Of a stretch of DNA of 60,000 nt, positions 41,770 through 53,490 are shown piece after piece. The position numbers were made by a program, and so were the translations under genes. Position 1 is the stretch's first letter. Each line of letters opens with the position of its first letter. The stretch lies in assembly GCA_949358305.1 (NCBI GenBank), contig OX442314.1, positions 62,507,369 to 62,567,368 of the forward strand. The letters run 5' to 3'. Origin of the DNA: Strigamia acuminata (taxonomy: Eukaryota > Arthropoda > Chilopoda > Geophilomorpha > Linotaeniidae). The notes beneath the pieces were generated by a model. The model saw only the letters and a program-made list of their open reading frames with translations. It was not told the DNA's origin and searched no databases.

Positions 41770-42857
41770 TTCAGAGAAAGCTAAAGGTTTGAAAAGAAGA
41801 AATGGTGTAAAGATTGGAACATAACAAAATGTCTAACAAGAACTAACTTATCTTATAAAAAAAAGCTAAAATAATATTTAGAGTTTCTTTCACAAAGACC
41901 TAGTGGCTGATCCACAAAGATCTGACAACACTTCCTAATTAAACTCAAATCTAACCAAAAAAGCTAAGCTGGTGGTTGGATTTTATCCCACAGGCGAAGG
42001 TAGCTAATCTACTAAGTTCTGACCAGAAAAAAACTATACTCACAAAAGTCAGCTGGTCATTGTAGGGTAGTCCTTGGTCCTTGGAATCTGGAGAAATCTT
42101 CAAGATTTTTCGAATCCGGAGAATCGGTGAAAAACTGTAAAATTTCTTCAAGGTGTTACTTTATGGACTGCACGCAACTCACCCACTCGCAAGCGATAGT
42201 TTAATTATTAATTCAATCGTTGAATTATCTCCTTACTTCTTATATCAGAACGTAGATCTGTATAAACTCTAGAATTCTTATGAAGTAATCAGTATTTAGA
42301 GTCTATCTACGTCATACATTTAAATATCTACTATATATACGTATAACCGTTCCGCGAATGTATAATCAATAACAAATTACCAAATTTTTTGAAAAATAGT
42401 TGTTTTTTTTTAAAATGTGCGGAATTTTATGACTATTCCAAATCTAATTTCGCATACATGATGTTGGGCCCGTTCGAGTGAAAGTGGCATAAATTTCTTA
42501 ACTTTTCTAAATTCTGTATCTTTACAACCGTTGGTCCGATTCAGACGCGACCAAGTTCAAAACCTGCGTAATCATGTCCGGACCGCCCAATTCCGAGATA
42601 CGGGCACTTTCACACGTTTGCCAATGTAAGCTATCCGGCGCACGAAAAAAAAATTAAAAATACTTTTCTAGACCCAAATTTCGCAGGGAACACAGATCTA
42701 GGGTCAGATAAGCTTTCACTCAGAATGATCTGAAATTTTAATAGGATGTTTATAATGTATACTTACATCCTATCCTAGAAGGAATTTATTTTCTTACAGG
42801 TGGTTTCTGAGATTTCAACATAGTGTGGTTTTTGGATTTTTTTCTTATATTGCCTTT

Positions 42858-44866
42858 TCACAGGCTGCGCCAGAAAAAAAATGGGCTGTTCATGACACGT
42901 TGCACAGCTGACGCAGATATAAGAAGAACATTGCAAACACAAAGTTGAGTAAGTCGTTTCACTCCAGGTTTCACTAAAGGAACCGGTGGTGGATCTGACT
43001 CGTCTTCCGAACTGTTTATTTCATTCGATTCGTTCAAACTCACCTGCGGATCCTTTGAGCAACCTGGCGTGCTACGATCCGGCTCTTCCTCAGCTATCAT
43101 TCTATAAAAATGTTCATAAGCCACTGATGATGATTGAAAGCCCATTTCTACTGAGTAATACGTATCTGCCACCGATTTAGAATGAGACATGTGATTTGCA
43201 ATCGAATGTTGAACGTCTTGACTCAACTTGTTTTCTCTTGCCAGAGACACAGCCATCTGTCTAAATTTGTTTGGCTGTGAAACGGCTCCTCAGATTTCGG
43301 CAATGGGGCAACAGTAAGTTTTGAAATGTTGCTGTATTGCTTTGTTAAATCCAGATGCATCGAGTTTCGTTCCTTGGTTCGATACAAATGCGTGTGGCGT
43401 TGTTGGATTGATCAAAGGACGCAATTTCAACATGTAGAATTCCATGACCGACCACAACAACGGAAAAAAAACCACGTTTGCCATTTTTGTTATGGATGTC
43501 TTGTGGTGAGCAATATTCACCATAAAATGCGGTTTACTATAGTGTGGTTCAAAACTTCTTCAGACAAGATGTTAACCAGATCGCCTCCACGACGAGCGTT
43601 TGTAAGTTCCAACACAAAAAAAAAGAAGTTACGCACTATATTAAACAGGTGGGTTGACGGTTGCAGTTTCGATAAACTCTTCAGGTGATCTAAAAAGAAG
43701 ACCGATTTCATGTAATCTGTGAAGAATTTTTTGTCGAGCTTCTCGATGACCTTCGTCATCCTTTTTCCGTGGGTCAGCTTTCCCTTCTCTTTACCAACCG
43801 ACTTATGACAGAGTATTAGATACGATTTGAGCATCTCGGGTTCTTGTTCAGAGTTGATCCATCCAGCTTGGTAACATCGGTACATCATTTGAGATACGAA
43901 CAGAATAAACTTTTGGATAGTTTGAATATATGTGAGTTGTGTAGCCGGATCAAAGCGATTCAAAAACACTGCAATCAAACCAGTATGTTCACCAATATAA
44001 AAAAATTGATGCAAAAAAGAGAAACGAAACGGTTCATCGTGACAAAACCAGTTGACTATTGCCAAAATTCGTCGAAAATGAGTCTTGGCAGGTTGTTCTG
44101 CGTTGCTTCCTCTCGAAGTACTGCCCAACCACGATCTGAAGTCATTTGCAACCTTATTAAACTCGCCAACATCCAATTCTTGTTTTGTTCGAACTAAGGG
44201 GAGGCTGTCATCGATAACTGGAGTCGACCTTGCTGTGGTCATCGCTTGTTGGTGCTCCTCGGTACCGGAAAGCAACTTATGAACTCGGGCCAAATGCTGG
44301 TCAGTTCGTATTCCAACTCGGTCACAATATGGACATTTATGACGTGGATCTTTACTTCGGATATTCGTTGGTTTTGGTTGATGGTGAATATTTTTAAACG
44401 CTTCTACTGTTGACTTACGACAAGACTCGACGATATGGGAATGGCAAATATCAAAATGTCGTTTCAATTTAGACAAGCATTTTTCTTCTTTGCATATGGG
44501 ACAAGTCACCCGCAGACTCTTAGTGGCAGTTCGGGATTTAGGTACACCGCAAAGGTAAGGTCTCGGTTTTTTCACTTTAACATCTTCGTTGTAAACTTTC
44601 TCTTCCCTACTGAGTTGATCTTCATCTGTTAATAAATATAAATTTAAAATATAACCTCAAAAATATAATATAAATAATTAGATTACCATTAGCTGTAGTT
44701 TTAACATCCTGTCCTATAACTTCTTCATTTTCAACTGTTAACAAAAATGAAATTATAATTAACCTTAAAAACACTATAAAATATTAGTTTACCATCTTCA
44801 TTAGTATCTACAACTAATTCTTCATCAACTTCTCCTCTGTTCTTCTTAGACTTTTTGGGCTTTCTG
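42858..44866 (-). pseudogene. Zinc-finger tyrosine recombinase gene, copy 2 (longer frame)
   Basis: Same exon structure as 32180-34186 (introns near 44735-44792 and 44626-44686). Here the main exon is open for 352 codons (44575-43517), from MKKPRPYLCGVPKSRTATKS through both zinc fingers to the first catalytic arginine (ARRGGD, residues about 327-332). The remaining catalytic segments are in neighbouring frames at 43523-43290 (HHKTS) and 43256-42858 (MSHS, DTYYSVEM). Upstream of its R box lies the long helical region common to such enzymes. This copy preserves the ancestral state at the 2-bp indel. Whether the two later frame changes are introns or decay is open. The gene is not obviously flanked by terminal repeats. 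Confidence 0.65.
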
Positions 44867-45354
44867 CGCAAACCGTTGACCGTAGCACCACTGGAATCAG
44901 CCAGTTGGTTGACCAGTTCCTGACTTGGCCAGCAAAATTTCGTATTTCAAATCAGCGACATGTTGAATTCCTTTGACTGTGGTTTCTCCATCCTCCGTGA
45001 CTGTTCCCAGCTTTTTAAAAAGAGCTTCCAAAATATGTCTGGGTTTTAAACCAGCATCTAATCGGCAATCAATAGAGGAGGTCCTGGCGCACAAATTGTT
45101 GCCAGGAACACACCAAACCGACCTATATACGGGCTGTAATTGCCGAAAAACCGAAAACGGAAAAACGGCGATCGTCGCCACGTGTTTGCGGCGATCGAAA
45201 AAGTCTAAAAAACTTACGAAATTGTTCCCAAAAACCACGTGCAATGGTCGAATGCACATGTATCCACAGTATTACTGCAAGAAAATCCAAGAATTGTGCT
45301 TGAAGGTCCCAAAAACAGGTTCGACGGTAGGACGCACGTGGCATGTGACCTACC
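44867..45354 (-). pseudogene. LINE 5' UTR and ORF1 N-terminus, second copy
   Basis: Counterpart of 34187-34674 with two substitutions near 45071-45087. The U2 remnant ctgttcttatca follows at 45355-45366. Confidence 0.75.
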
Positions 45355-45366
45355 CTGTTCTTATCA

Positions 45367-45780
45367 TTGGCTCAATCCACTTTCTTTCGTTTCGAACTGT
45401 TTCCAGGTGGTTTTTGGCCACTGCCCAGATTACAATGAAAAATTGAGTTTTATCCCAATTCTTTCCTCGGTGAATTTCGCATCTGGCTCTCCATAAATAA
45501 TGGATCACCAGACTGTTCAGGAAGTTCCAAAACCTCATCTTGATTGCATCGATGTTCGGTGGTATCTTGAAGGTTACGTTTTCGTACACGAGGTCCTTGG
45601 CGTCGAACAGGCTAGCCAGATCGAGCCAAATCCGCTGCGCATACGAACAATCCCAAATTGTTTTGTTGCTTAAATAATGATACAATTTCTTCGTCTTGCT
45701 TATTGGTTTCTGCAGTTTTAACTTCTCTAGAATTTCTTGTGTGACTGAGGCCTTCTTATTCCTGTCTCTTAACTCCTGCA
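45367..45780 (-). pseudogene. LINE ORF2 C-terminal fragment, second copy
   Basis: Counterpart of 34687-35100; the encoded fragments are identical. Confidence 0.7.
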
Positions 45781-45782
45781 GA

Positions 45783-46140
45783 CTAAGAGGCGACGGTGCC
45801 CGGTCTCCAGCCTTTCTTGAATAAGGAGGCAGCAGATGCTGAAAATCGTTTTTGCAACCAAGGCTTTGTGTTCAACCGAGGCACTTCTTCCGGATTGTGG
45901 GCCAAATACAGCCTCTCTTGGCCGGAAAACGAAAGGGAACAGCCACCAACATTTCCAGCAACCTTGAAAACCAAGTTTGCGTCATCCAAAAGGGCACAAT
46001 CATCAGCCCTGTGGACTTCTCCTGATGAATTTTCAGCAGGATCCTTTTGATTAAATTAAAGGGAGGAAATGCATAACTAAATTCATCTCATAAATGTGCA
46101 AAAGCATCAACCTTAAAGGCCTCGGGGTCTGGTCCCCAAG
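45783..46140 (-). pseudogene. DIRS-type RNase H fragment, second copy
   Basis: Counterpart of 35103-35460. Confidence 0.65.
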
Positions 46141-46375
46141 AGAAAAATCGGGCGGGTACCCGATGGATTACACTGGTGGGGTCTCTTCTGTAACAACAAG
46201 ATGACGAATCTTTTGGAACTTGCCAGCTGGTCAATTCTTGTTGTCTTGAGGTTCCGTGTAGCGATCGTACATTGTACGTAACAGCTTTAAAGACTAATTC
46301 TTTTGTTTGTGGGGGTTTTTCTTTTTTGACGGTGCGTGCGTCGAAAAAAGATTTAACAAAAATCGTTTTTGTCAT
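46141..46375 (-). pseudogene. LINE ORF2 N-terminus (APE start), second copy
   Basis: Counterpart of 35461-35695, with the same TAG-T-ATG junction to ORF1. Confidence 0.7.
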
Positions 46376-46376
46376 A

Positions 46377-46700
46377 CTACTTGGGAATTTCTTCCCCCAT
46401 CGCAGCAGAATCGTTTCCCTTCTTCTTCTTCGAGTGGCTTCTCTGTCTTGGTTTCGAAATTTCCTTTACGCGCGTTTTCTTGCCTGTCACCGTGGTGAAA
46501 CCCTCGTCGTCGCTGTCCGTCTCCTCTCTCGACCGTTTCATCTGTTCCTCAAAGTCCATTTCGAATTCCTGGTCTGGTTTCGAATCGAGTGCCTGAGTGG
46601 TGACTGTTGCGCTTTTTTCCACGATCGGCGTTTCTTGAGTCCCAAGTTCAGGTTGCAGCCGGTCGCGTCTTTTGCCAACAGTATTACCGCAAGAACACAC
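46377..46700 (-). pseudogene. LINE ORF1 C-terminal part, second copy
   Basis: Counterpart of 35697-36020. Confidence 0.75.
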
Positions 46701-46767
46701 AAGATTTCAGCAGAAAATTCTCAAAAACCAGTTAAAAACAGGAGTCACGTAGCATGCGACCTACCCT

Positions 46768-46867
46768 GTTCTTGTCAGCTTAATATTTGATGTGGTCTTC
46801 ATTGAGGACCCAGAATATTAAACGGGTTGGCCTGGTATTGCAGTAACTCTAGGGTCGGCCCACTCCT
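46768..46867 (+). pseudogene. U2 snRNA relic, second duplication copy
   Basis: Counterpart of 36088-36187. Confidence 0.85.
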
Positions 46868-47113
46868 TCAGGAGATATCTTATTTTTCATTTTTACATAA
46901 GCTAAATAAAGGAGGCATCTGTGATGTCTGATTGCTCTCAAGTACTAGTGAGGTCAGATTTGCTACTTGGTGTGGATGTTAAACCTTTAAATTTGGAGGG
47001 GTTGCTGACAGGCTGTGTTGCAAGACTCCTTGCAAGCAGAGCTCTAAAGGGGGTTTTGGAGTGGCAGGGGGATCATTCCTGTTAAGGAATGTCACTAGAA
47101 GGGTGACATGGGT

Positions 47114-47303
47114 GTCAAAGTTTAGTATCTGTTCTTGTTAGCTTAGCTTGAAACCCGTAATAGGGCATATTTATTTCCAAAAAGCTAAACAGGAGTACAA
47201 GTGGACATCTGATTTTTCAATTACAATAATAATAAAATACACTCAAATATAAATAATATGTACAGTTTCAACTAAGTTAATTGTTGATAATCCCTCTGCC
47301 GCT
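47114..47303 (-). mobile_element. LINE 3' end with U2 5' remnant, second copy
   Basis: Counterpart of 36434-36623. Confidence 0.75.
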
Positions 47304-47680
47304 TCCATTTCCAGGTCATTATCCATTGGCGATTCCAATTCACTCTCATTTGCTTCCGCTTGATCGGTGTCGGTGTCGTTGTCGGATTCCATTTCCTCAT
47401 CTGTCAAAGTGTTACTTTTATTTGGTGTTATGCTTGTGCTTACCTTTTCTGTATGGTCTCCAGCGGTCTCTTTGCTGTCCCTCTCGTCTGTGTTGTTGGT
47501 TGGTCCCTTTGTTGTCTTGGGGCAATTAGCAGAGGTATGACCCAAATCCGTGCAGTGTTTGCATGGCTTAGGACAAGTTTTGCTGTGGTGACCCCTCTCA
47601 TTGCAGTTGTAGCAGATGGTTTTTTGACAATCAGCAATCTGATGGCCAGTTTGTTTGCAGTAGTTGCAGATTTGTGGCAT
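47304..47680 (-). pseudogene. Zinc-knuckle fragment, second copy
   Basis: Counterpart of 36624-37000. Confidence 0.6.
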
Positions 47681-48207
47681 AGCTTGAAACCCGTAGTAGG
47701 GCATATTTATTTCCAAAAAGCTAAACAGGAGTACAAGTGGACACCTAATTTTTCAATTACAATAATAATAAAATACACTCAAATATAAATAATATGTACA
47801 GTTTCAACTAAGTTAATTGTTGATAATCCCTCTGCCGCTCTTCATGAGATTTATCCCAATTGTTCCCTCGGTGAATTTCGCATCTGGCTCTCCATAAGTA
47901 ATGGATCACCAGACCATTCACAAAGTTCCAAAACTTTGATGCCAAGGTCCTTGGCATCGAAAAGGCTGGCCAGGTCAAGCCAAATCCGCTGCGCGTACGA
48001 ACAGTCCCAGATCACGTGTTTGGCGTTTTCGGTTGCGTTGCACGAGGGAGAGTCCCGGAGTTTCATCTGGTACAGACTGTCTCTGCACAGGACTCCGTTC
48101 TGGCAAATCTTCAAAATTGTGTTCTGCATATTTGCAGACTACAACTTGCGCCATAGAATATTTCAGTTGGTGCCTCTCGAGTAGTTGCGAATATTCTTGT
48201 CAGCTTA
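47681..48207 (-). pseudogene. LINE 3' UTR and ORF2 C-terminus, second copy
   Basis: Counterpart of 37001-37527. Confidence 0.7.
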
Positions 48208-48670
48208 GCTTGAAACCCGTAATAGGGCATATTTATTTCTAACACGACTAAAAAATGAATACAAGTGCACACCATTTTGGATTACAAAATAAAAATATTC
48301 AGTATGAACCAGCACCACGAAAGATGTACAGGTGCACACCATTCAATGAGTTACAATAATAAAAAGTAATAAAAAATACACTAAGAAAAAACATAAAATA
48401 AATAAACGAACAATAAAGGTTAATTAGTTGTTGTTAATTCCTCCAAACAGGTTTCTGGCACCTCAGTAAAGCACAAACTTCATGCTAGCCATCTCGGGGT
48501 TGAGTTTCCTTCAGTGGTAGCCAAGGTTCAGCGTGATGTAGACTGACCGGTTCTCGGTTCGAGTCTCCTTCCTGATTTTTCTCATGGTCAGCTCAGTGAC
48601 GCACGACATGATCAGCGTTTTGATGTGTGGCAGATTGATGCCTCCATCCTCCTTACTGGCGCAAAAGGCA
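48208..48670 (-). pseudogene. LINE 3' UTR and ORF2 segment, second copy
   Basis: Counterpart of 37528-37990. Confidence 0.65.
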
Positions 48671-48672
48671 GC

Positions 48673-48826
48673 CTATTCCCTTTTGAACGTACATAGTACA
48701 TCGTATGTTACTGCATTTAGAACGAATTCTTTTGTTTTAGGGGTTTTTTCTGATGGTGCGTTTTTATAAAATTTAACGCAGCAGGCTCTCGGGACATGTC
48801 CCGGCTGCTTGCAGATTTTGCAGACT
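48673..48826 (-). pseudogene. Zinc knuckle plus APE start, second copy
   Basis: Counterpart of 37993-38146. Confidence 0.55.
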
Positions 48827-48829
48827 AAG

Positions 48830-49330
48830 AGGCGATGGTGCCCGGTCTCCAGCTTTTCTTGAACAAGGAGGCAGCAGATGCTGAAAATCGTTTTTGCAAC
48901 AAGGGATCCCCTGATACTTTGCAACCAAGGCTTTGTGTTCAATTGAGGCACTTCTTCCAGATTGTGGGCCAAATACAGTCTGTCCTTGGCCGGAAAACGA
49001 AAGGGAACAGCCACCAACATTTCCAGCAACCTTGAACACCAAGTTTGCGTCATCCAAAAGGGCATAATCATCAGCCCTGTGGACTTCTCCTGATGAATTT
49101 TCAGCAGGATCCTGTTGATTAAATTAAATGGAGGGAGGAAATGCATAACTAAATTCATCCCATAAATGTGCAAAAGCATCAACCTTAAAGGCCTCGCGGT
49201 CTGGTCCCCAAGAGAAAAATCGAAGACATTTACGATTTAAGCGAGGGGCAAACAAATCAATTTTAGGAAACCCGAATTTTTGAGTTAAAATATTAAAGAT
49301 TGATTCATCTAAACTCCATCCAAGGAAATA
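48830..49330 (-). pseudogene. DIRS-type RNase H fragment, second copy of the larger piece
   Basis: Counterpart of 38150-38650, including the same frame-breaking insertion. Confidence 0.7.
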
Positions 49331-49336
49331 AAGTTT

Positions 49337-49930
49337 CTAGACAAACTGGAACATTTTGGTCTTCCTCGAAATCCCATCTTGCTGCTTCAGACCTTTGGAC
49401 ACGTTCTGAATGAACGCACTCTTGCAAGGCGGCGGATCCAAGTAATTTAAATTTGCCGGAATAGCGTACTTCTCGAGCGTTTTGGTCAGATAAGTAGAAG
49501 GAACTTTAAAAAGTCCATTCGATATCCACTTTTCCAATGAAAGTGGGATCCCTGGTTCAAATGTCTTGGGTACAACAAGAAGCGCTTTTTCAACAGTTTC
49601 GAAATCAAAGGCAGGTGGATTATATTGACCAAGTCCACCACCGGTAAGGTTGCCGGAGGTGGTAATGGCATCGTGAATGGGGTTTGTTGGCCCGCAACCA
49701 GAGGAACAGATGTCTGAGCCCCTGAGTTCACAATATTTCGTAATTTTACAACTGGTCTTAAATTTGCGAAGTTCTCCAGAATGTTGGGCTTGCTAGCCTG
49801 AATCTAGCTGCGCACATCTACATAACTTTTTAACTTAGAAACCACACTGTCTAGTGGATTGTCCACTGTAACATTATTGTTAGACAACATTACATAATTG
49901 TAACCTGACTGCGGACTGCTCGAGGAACTG
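49337..49930 (-). pseudogene. Possible DIRS gag-like fragment, second copy
   Basis: Counterpart of 38657-39250. Confidence 0.35.
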
Positions 49931-50195
49931 TTCTTGTCTAAAGAACTTGTGCTTGTGCTTGCTACAATTTGTAGATTTGGATTAATAATGGCAGGTAAAG
50001 TTGGAGTAAATCGATCATCATTCGATCATCATTCATCATTCAAAGATGTGTCTCCAATAATAGGTGATAATCGAACAGATGAGTGGAGATCACCAGTTTC
50101 CACCTCATTTTCTAAAATCAGCAACGATGAGTTTGATCTAGATCAAAAATACAAAATTGTTATTTCTATTTATAATGTTTTAAAATAAATTCCAT

Positions 50196-50714
50196 TCACA
50201 TTCTTGTTGCATTTTCCTCTCCCATAAACTTAGAATGCTTCCATAATTCCCATTGGGATGCTAAAGCATTTTCCTGAGTTTCATGATCACTTTGAATGTG
50301 AGCGGCATCTTGATCTTCGTCGCTGTCGCCTGAAGCTTTTCGTTTGTTGTTTTTGCCAACAATATATCGTAGCTGCTTGCGGAAAGAAGCTCAATAGGCC
50401 TTCACATCTTTCACTGCAAGGAAATTGTGTCATAATGATTAATGTGAATAAAATAGCTTGATTTTTAAACAAATAATTATTTCATTACCTGTTAAATGCA
50501 AAGATGTAGCAATTTCTTGCCATGCAGCATTTTTCACATCTTTCTTTTTATACTGTGGATGGCATTTCCTCCACAAAATATCTCTCTCCTTAGCACAATT
50601 ACACAGTGTAATCTTTTGGAGAAGGGATAAATGATTTCTGCTTGAATTTTTCTTTTTTGGTTGAATTTGATCCATGCCTCCATCCATGCTGTTGCCAGAA
50701 CTAAGTGCTGCCAT
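50196..50714 (-). pseudogene. MADF-domain gene, second copy
   Basis: Counterpart of 39516-40034 with the same TGA in exon 2, so the stop predates the duplication. Confidence 0.6.
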
Positions 50715-51871
50715 TTTTGTAACCGGTTAAAAAAAACGCTACCGGTTAAGAAAAATACAACCGGTCACAAATATTAAAGACTGATTACGATCGGTCATTA
50801 TTTTGTTTGCCAACAGAAGTTTCTGTGCTTGGAAACGAAGGTTGGCTTTCCGCTGTATTGACCTGCCAGAAATTTAATTTTTCGAAGACAGGAATGAAAG
50901 TGTGAGTACCAATATTTTCTGTTGGCAAAATTTCTGTGGGCAGACTGATTTTTGCCATAGGAAAGTGCTCATGAGTACTATGCTGTTGCTTCATGCCTTT
51001 GGTACGATAGATCATCAGCTTGACTTGTGCCCAGCCATTCGTCTAAAATATAGAAGTAGTGGCATCGATTGGACACTACATCTGTAAAAATACAAAAAAA
51101 AATTAATATTACTTTATTGCCTGTATTTAGTTATATGTAACTAACCAGGGAATGAATCAGGGTCATCATCTTTATCCCCTTGACCAGTCTGTGATATCCT
51201 TTGTTTTGTGCCTTCATATTACTTTCTCATGTTGGTGACCTTATTACTCAGGCATTAGAGATCACAGTCTGGCAGGTTTAAAACACTTAGCATCCTTTTT
51301 TCGTACTGTGAAAGCGTTTCCTTTCTCTGGAAAGAAAGTAAAATACATGAATTTACCACATGGTGGCGGGAGGCATTATACGTGTGCCCTCGTGTAAATT
51401 TACCGTGTGCCACATGTGCATTATACTGTACGTATGCACACGCGTAAATTTACCGTAAAAAAAAATTATTTATACACTAACCATTTCCTTACCCAAATAC
51501 CTATTCTCTACAAGATAATGGGCAATTTGTTCTTCTTCAACTGACCACACACGGATCGGTTGTCGAGTTCGTTTTCTTGGTGGTGACAGTCATTTTTTAG
51601 TCAGTTAGATCGTGAACAAAATGGCTGCCACTGTAGCTTTGTTAAATGTGCAATGCGCATGCGCATGCACACACATGTATGTGACTTCTAAGAGGTGGAA
51701 AAGGAACTTTTCAGTTAGTTTTCTGAAAGTCACTTAGGTGACTTTACTGGGTCAAAATGTGACGTAATTATCGTCACTTCCGCCTTCTTAACTGCCTTAA
51801 CTGCCCTTCAGTGACTTTCTGCTAGCACATTGAACGCACTTAATGTCTTTATTCAAGCTAATACAAAAGAG

Positions 51872-52273
51872 GGTCAAAATGACCGCTTGAAACAACTGCA
51901 CAAGACATGCACGAAACCTGGACAAAACGCTCACAAATCGTGCAAAATACATGAACAATACGTGTATCTTGCCTTTTGCCATCAAATTAATCAGTAACAC
52001 GCCAAATATGCGAAGAAAATAGCAAAACAAAAATTGATGGTTTTTATAAAATCTGATAAAATTGAAAACGGAAATTTAATTTCATCAGGTTTTATAAAAA
52101 CCATCAATTTTTGTTTTGCTATTTTCTTCGCATATTTGGCGTGTTACTGGTCAATTTGATAACAAAACGCAAGATACACGTATTGTTTATGTATTTTGCA
52201 CGATTTGTGTGCGTTTTGTCCACGTTTCGTGCACGTCTTGTGCAGCGTTGTTTCAAGCGGTCATTTTGACCGC
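51872..52273. mobile_element. Long foldback (inverted-repeat) element
   Basis: Two arms of about 185-190 bp (51872-52056 and 52084-52273) are imperfect reverse complements around a 27-bp centre. The arm tips carry the palindrome GGTCAAAATGACCGC / GCGGTCATTTTGACC. Similarity covers caacgct/ttgtgcagc, gcaaaatacatgaacaatac and the central ttgatggtttttataaaa. It resembles a MITE. A third palindrome copy is at 52437-52453. Confidence 0.8.
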
Positions 52274-52432
52274 ATTTGGCCTTTCTAGGTAAATTCTCTT
52301 TTTTAAAAATTTTCTTAAAAAAAATGCCACGTTTGCTGATTGATGATGTAAAGTATCATAAATCAGTAAAAGTGAAAAAATACCAGCATTGTAAACCCAT
52401 TGGGTTTATTGCTACAGCTGTTTAAAACAGCT
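52274..52432. other. Short AT-rich stretch, no gene
   Basis: Lies between the foldback element and the candidate terminus; probably interior of the same transposon. Confidence 0.3.
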
Positions 52433-52472
52433 ATTGCGGTCAAAATGACCGCTCTGGCCTTTCTAGTGTTAA
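52433..52472. mobile_element. Candidate piggyBac-like terminal end
   Basis: GCGGTCAAAATGACCGCTCT then GGCCTTTCTAGTGTTAA. Read outward-in this is TTAA-CACTAGAAAGG, like piggyBac termini with a TTAA target. A similar GGCCTTTCTAG is next to the foldback arm at 52279-52289. No matching left end was found. Confidence 0.35.
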
Positions 52473-52502
52473 CAACAGGAGCCATGTGGCATGCGACCTA
52501 CC

Positions 52503-52589
52503 CTGTTCTTATCAGCTTAATATGGTCTTCATTGAGGACCCAGAATATTAAACGGGTTGCTGGTATAGCAGTAACTCCTTCGGGAGATG
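52503..52589 (+). pseudogene. U2 snRNA relic, third locus
   Basis: Reads CTGTTCTTATCAGCTTAATA, then a 7-base loss, GGTCTTCATTGAGGACCCAG, AATATTAAAC, then GGGTTG and a shortened stem-loop IV ending in CTCCTTCGGGAG. It shares the Sm/stem-loop III deletion with the other relics and has lost more besides. Confidence 0.8.
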
Positions 52590-52845
52590 TATAAAAATAA
52601 AAAATAAGATAGTACAAAATGAGGCATCTGTAATGTCTGATACCAGTGAGGTCAGATTTGCTACTTAGTGTGGATGTTAAGCCTTTCAATTTGGAGGAGT
52701 TGCTCACAGGCTGTGTTGCAAGACTCCTTGCAAGCATAGCTCTAAAAGGGGTTTTGGAGTGGCAGGGGGATCATTCCTGCTAAGGAATGGCACTAGCAGG
52801 GTGACATGGGTGTCAAAGTGTAGTATCTGTTCTTGTTAGCTTAAG
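52590..52845. repeat. Short U2-to-U2 spacer, third locus
   Basis: Matches 28489-28700 and 36188-36433 and ends in gtcaaagtgtagtatctg plus ttcttgttagctta, the best preserved U2 5' remnant of this class. Confidence 0.6.
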
Positions 52846-53374
52846 TTGAAACCTGTAATAGGGCATATTTATTTCCAAAAAGCTAAACAGTGCACACCTA
52901 ACTTTTCAATTACAATAATAATAAAATGATACAATTTTTCCTTATGTCTTGGTCGAGGGCACCATAAGTGCAAGTACAGACCCTTTCCAATTACAATAAT
53001 AAAAAGTATCATAGGGGTTTTTGTAATAAATAAATACAAACAATTTAAAGTCAATTGTTGATAATCTCTCTGCCGCTCTTCATGAGTTCGGCCCACGCGC
53101 CTTCGTTGCGCTTTTGAACAGCTTCCAAGTTATTTTTGGCCACTGCCCAGATCACGATGAAAAATTGATCCTTGTCCCAGTTATTATCTCGATGAATCTC
53201 GCACCTGGCTCTCCACAGATAGTGTATCACCAGACCGTTCAGGAAGTTCCAAAACTTCATCTTAATTGCGTCGATGTTCGGTGGTTTCTTGAAAATCACG
53301 TTGTCGTACGCGAGGTCTTTGGCGTCGAAAAGGCTAGCCAGGTCGAGCCAAATCCGCATTGTACGTAACTGCAT
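52846..53374 (-). pseudogene. LINE 3' UTR and ORF2 C-terminus, third locus
   Basis: The 3' UTR (52846-53050) precedes the best preserved ORF2 end: RIWLDLASLFDAKDLAYDNV, PPNIDAIKMKFWNFLNGLV, YLWRARCEIHRDNNWDKDQF, AVAKNNLEAVQKRN and finally WAELMKSGREIINN-stop. The stop and following bases (caattgac..ttaaattgttt) align with the 3' flank of the ORF2 deletion in the array elements. Confidence 0.75.
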
Positions 53375-53490
53375 TTAGAACGAATTCTTTTGTTTTAGGG
53401 TTTTTTTCTGATGGTGCGTTTTTATAAAATTTGACGCAGCAGGCTCTCGAGACTTGTCCCGGCTGCTTGCAGATTTTGCAGTTTTCTGCA
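53375..53490 (-). pseudogene. Zinc knuckle plus APE start fragment, third locus
   Basis: DCAENCKICKQPGQVSRACC then KTKEFVLNAVTYN, joined directly to the ORF2 C-terminus. The whole middle of ORF2 is missing. Confidence 0.55.

Larger units (their letters stand above)
41270..51739. repeat. 10.47-kb tandem duplication, second copy
   Basis: Counterpart of 30592-41059. It ends after gtcacttaggt at 51739, the same place where the first copy ends at 41059; beyond that the sequences differ. Confidence 0.95.

Noticed and set aside
30592-51739. Reading the two 10.47-kb copies as long terminal repeats of one element
   Set aside because: They directly adjoin across only 210 bp, contain many unrelated element fragments, and there is no internal coding region between them.
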